Below are positions 6,408 to 9,480 of a stretch of DNA of 9,480 bases, in pieces. Source of the stretch: an uncultured Chloroflexota bacterium (lineage in GTDB: Bacteria; Chloroflexota; Chloroflexia; Chloroflexales; Roseiflexaceae); the NCBI GenBank assembly GCA_937876225.1, contig CALFIC010000177.1, forward strand, positions 1 to 9,480, given 5' to 3'. The stretch's first letter is position 1. Each line of letters begins with the position of its first letter. The notes beneath the pieces are model-generated. The model searched no databases, was not told where the DNA came from, and saw only the letters and a list, made by a program, of their open reading frames with translations. The position numbers and the translations under genes were made by a program.

Positions 6408-7496
6408 ATGGGAACGACTTCAATTCACACCCACGGTTGTCGGATTTCGGACGAATGGACGTTGCGGGGCATGCGTGCCGCCGTGCTCGAAAACGAGCTC
6501 ATTAAAATCACCGTGTTGCTCGATCGGGGTGCCGAAATCGTCGAAATGCGCCATAAACCGAGCGACATCGACCCCCTACTGCGTTTGCCCGTCACCATCC
6601 ATGACCCGGCCCGCGCCACGGGTTCGATTGCTGGTGGGGTCGGTAACTTTATGGACATGTACCTTGGTGGCTGGCAAGAAATCGCTCCTTCGGGTGGCCC
6701 CACCAACGTCCACCGTGGTGCCGAATACGGCCAACATGGTGAAGTGTCGTTGTTGCCGTGGGATGCTATGGTCATCGAAGATACTCCCGAGCGCGTGACG
6801 TTGCGCTGTAGCGTGCGCGGTGTGCGCACCCCCATCCGGATTGTGCGCGATATGACCATTACGCGTGGTCATGCCGCCGTGATGCTCAACGAAACTTTTA
6901 CCAATGAAGCCGCCGAACCACTCGACATTATGTGGGGCCACCATATCGCTTACGGTGTGCCTTTTTTGAGTCATGGTGCCAAAATCTACACCTCGGCCCA
7001 ATCCATCGAAGCCCATCAAGCCCCCGTCGATGGCCCCAATCGCTTGACCCGCAACGGTGCCCGCGGCACCTGGCCGATGATTGCCGGTCCCGATGGTACC
7101 CCGTTTGATGCCAGCATCATCCCCGCTCACGCTGACGCCCACGGCAGCGACGTGATGTACCTCAGCGATTATCAGCACGACGATGCGTGGTACTGCTTGT
7201 ATAGCAGTCACCATGACGTGGGTGTAGCGGTGATGTGGGATGCTAGCGTGTTTAAGCACATTTGGTTATGGGAAGAGTTTAGCCGCACCAAAGGCTTCCC
7301 ATGGTGGGGACGCAGTCACGCCTTGGCGCTTGAGCCGTGGTGTGGTTACCCCACCGATGGGTTGGCCGAAGTCGTCAAGCAAGGCAAGCAATTAGTCATC
7401 CCGGCTGGAGCCACGATTAGCACCTTTTTGACGGCAGGCTTGTATCAAGGCGACCGGGTACCACGGCGAGTGACGCGTGAGGGTGATGTGGTGTAG
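6408..7496 (+). CDS. DUF4432/aldose 1-epimerase-like protein (galactose mutarotase fold)
   Basis: A 362-residue protein with the mutarotase-like beta-sandwich, probably acting in the cytoplasm on a sugar or sugar derivative. It shows LLDRGAEIVEM (37-47), the GGWQEIAPSGG loop (87-97), YGQHGEVSLLPWD (107-119) with His110, IMWGHHIAYG (174-183) with His178, and ALEPWCGYPTDG (307-318) with Glu309. By comparison with galactose mutarotase, a His pair and a Glu are the expected substrate-binding and acid/base residues, and all three are in place. The length fits the DUF4432 group better than classical GalM, whose sequence motifs differ. A strong AAAGGAG (6394-6400) precedes the ATG. It is last in the operon and is followed 33 bp later by the terminator hairpin. 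A GH4 glycosidase lies nearby on the other strand, which fits carbohydrate use but does not identify the substrate. Confidence 0.8.
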   Translation: MGTTSIHTHGCRISDEWTLRGMRAAVLENELIKITVLLDRGAEIVEMRHKPSDIDPLLRLPVTIHDPARATGSIAGGVGNFMDMYLGGWQEIAPSGGPTNVHRGAEYGQHGEVSLLPWDAMVIEDTPERVTLRCSVRGVRTPIRIVRDMTITRGHAAVMLNETFTNEAAEPLDIMWGHHIAYGVPFLSHGAKIYTSAQSIEAHQAPVDGPNRLTRNGARGTWPMIAGPDGTPFDASIIPAHADAHGSDVMYLSDYQHDDAWYCLYSSHHDVGVAVMWDASVFKHIWLWEEFSRTKGFPWWGRSHALALEPWCGYPTDGLAEVVKQGKQLVIPAGATISTFLTAGLYQGDRVPRRVTREGDVV

Positions 7497-7529
7497 GTTA
7501 TTATTTTTGTTTTTGGTAAAAAATATACT

Positions 7530-7565
7530 GGGCGGCGGGTCATTGTGACGCGCTGCCCCTTTTTT
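7530..7565 (+). terminator. intrinsic terminator of the mutarotase operon
   Basis: Stem 7530-7537 (GGGCGGCG) pairs with 7551-7558 (CGCTGCCC) with one G-T pair. It continues past a mismatch as GTCA (7539-7542) with TGAC (7546-7549) around a 3-nt loop. Six T follow at 7560-7565. This is a classical + strand intrinsic terminator. It overlaps the 3' end of the convergent nucleotidyltransferase gene. Confidence 0.85.
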
Positions 7566-7878
7566 GTGACCAAAACGGCACCGCGGTGGCATCTATCTGG
7601 GCCCGGAATGCAACGTTGGTGATGGTGTCGTAGTGCACCAAATCAATTACGAACGCCAGTGGTAACTCGTCGATGGCGTTCCACAACGCGCTCCACTCAC
7701 TAGTGGGCATATGAGGCGCATCGACTACCAAGTCAATGTCGGCTGCGGGGTGATAGTGCGTGGTGGCCCGTGATCCAAACAATCGCACCTGTTGGATGTG
7801 GGGGTATTGGGCAAATACGGCGTGTAAATCGGCGATGATGCGTGGCGATAAGCCAAATTGCAACGTAGTTAGTGCCAT
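7540..7878 (-). CDS. minimal nucleotidyltransferase (MNT, HI0073-like), partner of the HEPN protein
   Basis: A 112-residue protein of the DNA polymerase beta-like nucleotidyltransferase superfamily. Its core is VRLFGSRATTHYHPAADIDLVV (31-52): the GSRA loop (35-38) binds nucleotide, and Asp47 and Asp49 form the D-x-D metal pair. A third acidic residue is probably Asp79 in AFVIDLV. Such small MNTs pair with HEPN proteins. In studied pairs the MNT acts as the antitoxin by transferring AMP to the HEPN toxin, which is the expected role here. The ATG at 7878 was chosen because it overlaps the HEPN stop by 10 nt, a coupled arrangement, and gives the usual length of about 110 residues. An upstream in-frame start at 7929 would add 17 residues with no family support. 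The last codons and stop lie within the terminator of the convergent operon. Confidence 0.85.
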   Translation of the reverse strand: MALTTLQFGLSPRIIADLHAVFAQYPHIQQVRLFGSRATTHYHPAADIDLVVDAPHMPTSEWSALWNAIDELPLAFVIDLVHYDTITNVAFRAQIDATAVPFWSQKRGSASQ

Positions 7879-8258
7879 GATTGCGCCGTTTGACATAATT
7901 GTGTAAATAGTGGCATAACCGTTGTACAAACAAAGGGATAGACTTCGGCTGCCATGGCGGCATCGTAGGTATGACTGGTCAGATTGCGCATGCGTTGGAT
8001 TTCGCTCCAGACATTGCCGTCGTCGATATATCCGGCTTGGAGTGCCATTTGGATGGTATGGCGGGGTGTCTGGGCTTCAATCCCGTCACGGGCAAGTTGG
8101 AGTTTGAGCATTTTCCAGGCTAATTCATAACAAAATTCAAAGCGTCGGATGACTGCATCACGAATAAATTCAGTATCTGGTTGATTCACGGCATCGTGTA
8201 GGCGCTGGACGGCGTGGGTAAATGTGGTGACCCGTTGGGCGAGGCGTTCGTCAGTCAT
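7869..8258 (-). CDS. HEPN-domain protein (HI0074-like nucleotidyltransferase substrate-binding family), probable toxin
   Basis: A 129-residue all-helical protein of the HI0074 (TIGR01987-type) family. Typical blocks are FEFCYELAWKMLKLQL (40-55), IQMALQAGYIDD (69-80) and WSEIQRMRNLTSHTYD (84-99). Arg91, His96 and Tyr98 form R-x4-H-x-Y. In HEPN toxins Arg and His make an RNase site and the Tyr is the residue modified by the partner nucleotidyltransferase. All three are present, so the toxin can be intact. The ATG has GGGAG 8 nt upstream. It is first in a two-gene operon with the MNT gene, which begins inside its last codons. The family was long annotated only as substrate-binding, so the toxin role is inferred from the motif and the pairing. 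Confidence 0.85.
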   Translation of the reverse strand: MTDERLAQRVTTFTHAVQRLHDAVNQPDTEFIRDAVIRRFEFCYELAWKMLKLQLARDGIEAQTPRHTIQMALQAGYIDDGNVWSEIQRMRNLTSHTYDAAMAAEVYPFVCTTVMPLFTQLCQTAQSWH

Positions 8259-8305
8259 ATGAATGCTCCCTGGTTGGGGCGGTCTGGCGTCGCGTTGTTG
8301 ACACT

Positions 8306-8311
8306 ATTGTA
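8306..8311 (-). promoter_or_regulatory. candidate -10 box for the HEPN-MNT operon
   Basis: On the - strand TACAAT lies about 48 bp before the HEPN ATG. At 17-bp spacing the -35 position reads TTGGTT (8329-8334), inside the loop of the adjacent hairpin, matching only TTG of the consensus. The call is weak. It matters because the hairpin would otherwise separate the HEPN genes from GH4 transcription. Confidence 0.25.
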
Positions 8312-8314
8312 ATA

Positions 8315-8353
8315 CAAACCACCACTACAACCAATCGTTGTAGTGGTGGTTTG
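8315..8353 (-). terminator. 17-bp perfect hairpin downstream of the GH4 gene
   Basis: CAAACCACCACTACAAC (8315-8331) and GTTGTAGTGGTGGTTTG (8337-8353) pair without mismatch around a 5-nt loop. It begins 23 bp after the GH4 stop. On the - strand the sequence after the stem (TATTACAATAG) has no strong T-run. It is therefore a terminator-like or transcript-stabilising stem rather than a textbook terminator. It could also be an operator for the HEPN-MNT genes. Confidence 0.6.
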
Positions 8354-8376
8354 CGCGCGTACCGCAGGCTTGGAGT

Positions 8377-9480
8377 TTAGCCGACGGTGAAGTGTTTGAA
8401 TTGGGGCAGATAGTCTTTGTTTTGGGCAAACATCTGATTGACCATGTCGCGGATTTCGTTGGGGGCCAGCACGGCTGCCGTCAACGGATCGTTGAGGATG
8501 GCTTGGTAGACTTTGCGGGGGTCGCCGCTGATGGCACCATCGACGGCCAGCTCTTCGATTTGTGAGCTGAGGTTGGTGAGCATCGCACATTGTGGTGGCA
8601 ACGCGCCGACGTGGACGGGGTGCAAGCCATCTTTGTCGACAAAGACGGGCACTTCGACACAGGCATCTTGGGGCAAATTGGTGATGAGACCGGTGTTGCG
8701 CACATTGCCATTAAAGCGGAACGGTTCACCGCCCACCAAGGCATTGACAATATAGGCGGCGTATTCGTGGCCACGGTCCAGTTTGAGTTGGGCGCTGCCA
8801 TCAAACCACGAGCGGGCATCGGCGCGCCATTCGTTTTCGCGGCGCAAGTATTCGTCGAGGATATAAGCGTGTTTGCCAGGATTCCAACCGGTGCCATGGG
8901 TGCAGTATTTTTCGATCAAGTCAGGGCGCTTGCGGAACCAGGCGTTGTATTCTGAATTGTGGCCACTTGATTCGGTGACGTAGTAATCGAGGTGCAAGAA
9001 CATCTCGTTGCGCACGATTTCTTCGTTGTAGATTTCGGGTTTGTCCATGGCAGCGCGAATCAAAGGGTAGACGCTTTGGTTTTTGTGGTCAAAGCGCAGA
9101 TACCAGGCCATGTGATTGATACCGGCACAGAGGTAATCGATTTCTTCATAGGGGACGCCAATCCAGCGTGCCAACATTTCGGCAGTGCCTTGGACGCTAT
9201 GACAGAGCCCGGTGATAGCAATGTTGCTTTCGCGTTGCATGGCGCGGCAGAGCATAGCCATCGGGTTGGTGTAGTTGAGCATCATGGCGTTGGGGCAGTA
9301 TTTTTCCATGTCTTTGGCAATCGCGAGCATTTCGGGAATGGTCCGCAGTGCGCGGAAAATGCCCGAAGGGCCGCGGGTATCGCCGACATTGATATCGATG
9401 CCGTATTGTTTGGGGATTTCGATGTCGTGGCGCCATACTTGTACGCCGCCGGCCAGGATGGTGACCATCACCACATCGGC
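8377..9480 (-). CDS. GH4 family NAD-dependent glycosidase, probable alpha-galactosidase (MelA-like); 5' end outside the window
   Basis: The visible 367 residues make up most of a glycoside hydrolase family 4 enzyme. This family cleaves glycosides by an unusual NAD- and divalent-metal-dependent redox mechanism in the cytoplasm. The read-through from the right edge begins ADVVMVTILAGG, so the N-terminal Rossmann nucleotide-binding part (probably 80-90 residues) and the start codon lie beyond 9480. Landmarks are GPSGIFRALRTIP, NYTNPMAM, ITGLCHSVQGT with the metal-binding Cys, CAGINHMAWYL with the metal-binding His, and TESSGHNSEY. C-H-S and G-I-N-H-M-A-W are characteristic of the alpha-galactosidase branch (MelA) rather than the 6-phospho-glucosidase branch, so a non-phosphorylated alpha-galactoside is the likely substrate. 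The C-terminus is complete. No frameshift is seen. Confidence 0.9.
   Translation of the reverse strand, partial: ADVVMVTILAGGVQVWRHDIEIPKQYGIDINVGDTRGPSGIFRALRTIPEMLAIAKDMEKYCPNAMMLNYTNPMAMLCRAMQRESNIAITGLCHSVQGTAEMLARWIGVPYEEIDYLCAGINHMAWYLRFDHKNQSVYPLIRAAMDKPEIYNEEIVRNEMFLHLDYYVTESSGHNSEYNAWFRKRPDLIEKYCTHGTGWNPGKHAYILDEYLRRENEWRADARSWFDGSAQLKLDRGHEYAAYIVNALVGGEPFRFNGNVRNTGLITNLPQDACVEVPVFVDKDGLHPVHVGALPPQCAMLTNLSSQIEELAVDGAISGDPRKVYQAILNDPLTAAVLAPNEIRDMVNQMFAQNKDYLPQFKHFTVG

Noticed and set aside
6576..7259. 227-codon open frame antisense to the mutarotase gene
   Set aside because: It is a shadow of the codon bias of the mutarotase frame. The product is rich in His/Gly/Val without domain features, while the sense frame has clear catalytic motifs and a strong ribosome binding site.
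7879..7929. 17-residue N-terminal extension of the nucleotidyltransferase
   Set aside because: The extension would lie deep in the HEPN coding sequence, is unlike the family's N-terminus, and the ATG at 7878 gives the normal length and a typical short overlap.
8590..8955. 121-codon open frame on the + strand inside the GH4 gene
   Set aside because: It lies wholly antisense to conserved GH4 sequence and has no recognisable domain, so it is a compositional shadow.

Overview
The window looks like chromosomal DNA of a free-living bacterium with about 50-55% GC. The sortase resembles those of Chloroflexota in layout (N-terminal anchor, a PGQG-N-V/I block, TCWP at the active-site Cys), and the general gene mix fits a Herpetosiphon-like member of that phylum. 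This placement is an inference from protein style and is not certain. No phage genes, transposases, tRNAs, rRNAs or CRISPR arrays are visible.

Layout from left to right. Positions 1-103 hold two full copies and the start of a third copy of a 48-bp tandem repeat built from alternating ATTCGC/GCGAAT hairpin arms. A large U32-family protein follows on the + strand (162-2657). It meets a class E/F-like sortase homologue on the - strand (2735-3460) across a 13-bp terminator hairpin. An AT-rich, non-coding 524-bp region (3461-3984) separates the sortase from a divergent three-gene + strand operon: a membrane protein with a degenerate M28 aminopeptidase domain (3985-5211), an intact M20 metallopeptidase/deacylase (5238-6374) and a DUF4432/aldose-1-epimerase-like mutarotase (6408-7496). 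A strong intrinsic terminator (7530-7565) closes the operon. Facing it on the - strand is a two-gene HEPN-MNT module: an HI0074-type HEPN protein (7869-8258) and a minimal nucleotidyltransferase (7540-7878). Beyond a 17-bp perfect hairpin comes a GH4 glycosidase, probably an alpha-galactosidase, which runs off the right edge of the window.

The most unusual part is the centre. Two neighbouring, divergently transcribed genes each encode a recognisable enzyme fold that has lost key catalytic residues. The sortase has Tyr where the catalytic His should be, while keeping its Cys and Arg. The M28-like protein has lost essentially all of its metal-binding residues but keeps the fold signature and four membrane segments. 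They share an intergenic region rich in short palindromes and repeated GTAATCAT boxes. Next to them, the M20 enzyme keeps its full active site. A working hypothesis is a membrane-associated system in which non-catalytic relatives of a sortase and a peptidase act as binding or regulatory proteins; this is inference.

The HEPN-MNT pair has the R-x4-H-x-Y motif typical of HEPN toxins controlled by a nucleotidyltransferase antitoxin. The reading frame of the nucleotidyltransferase ends inside the terminator hairpin of the convergent mutarotase operon. The GH4 enzyme and the mutarotase both point to sugar use, but they are on opposite strands and need not be co-regulated.
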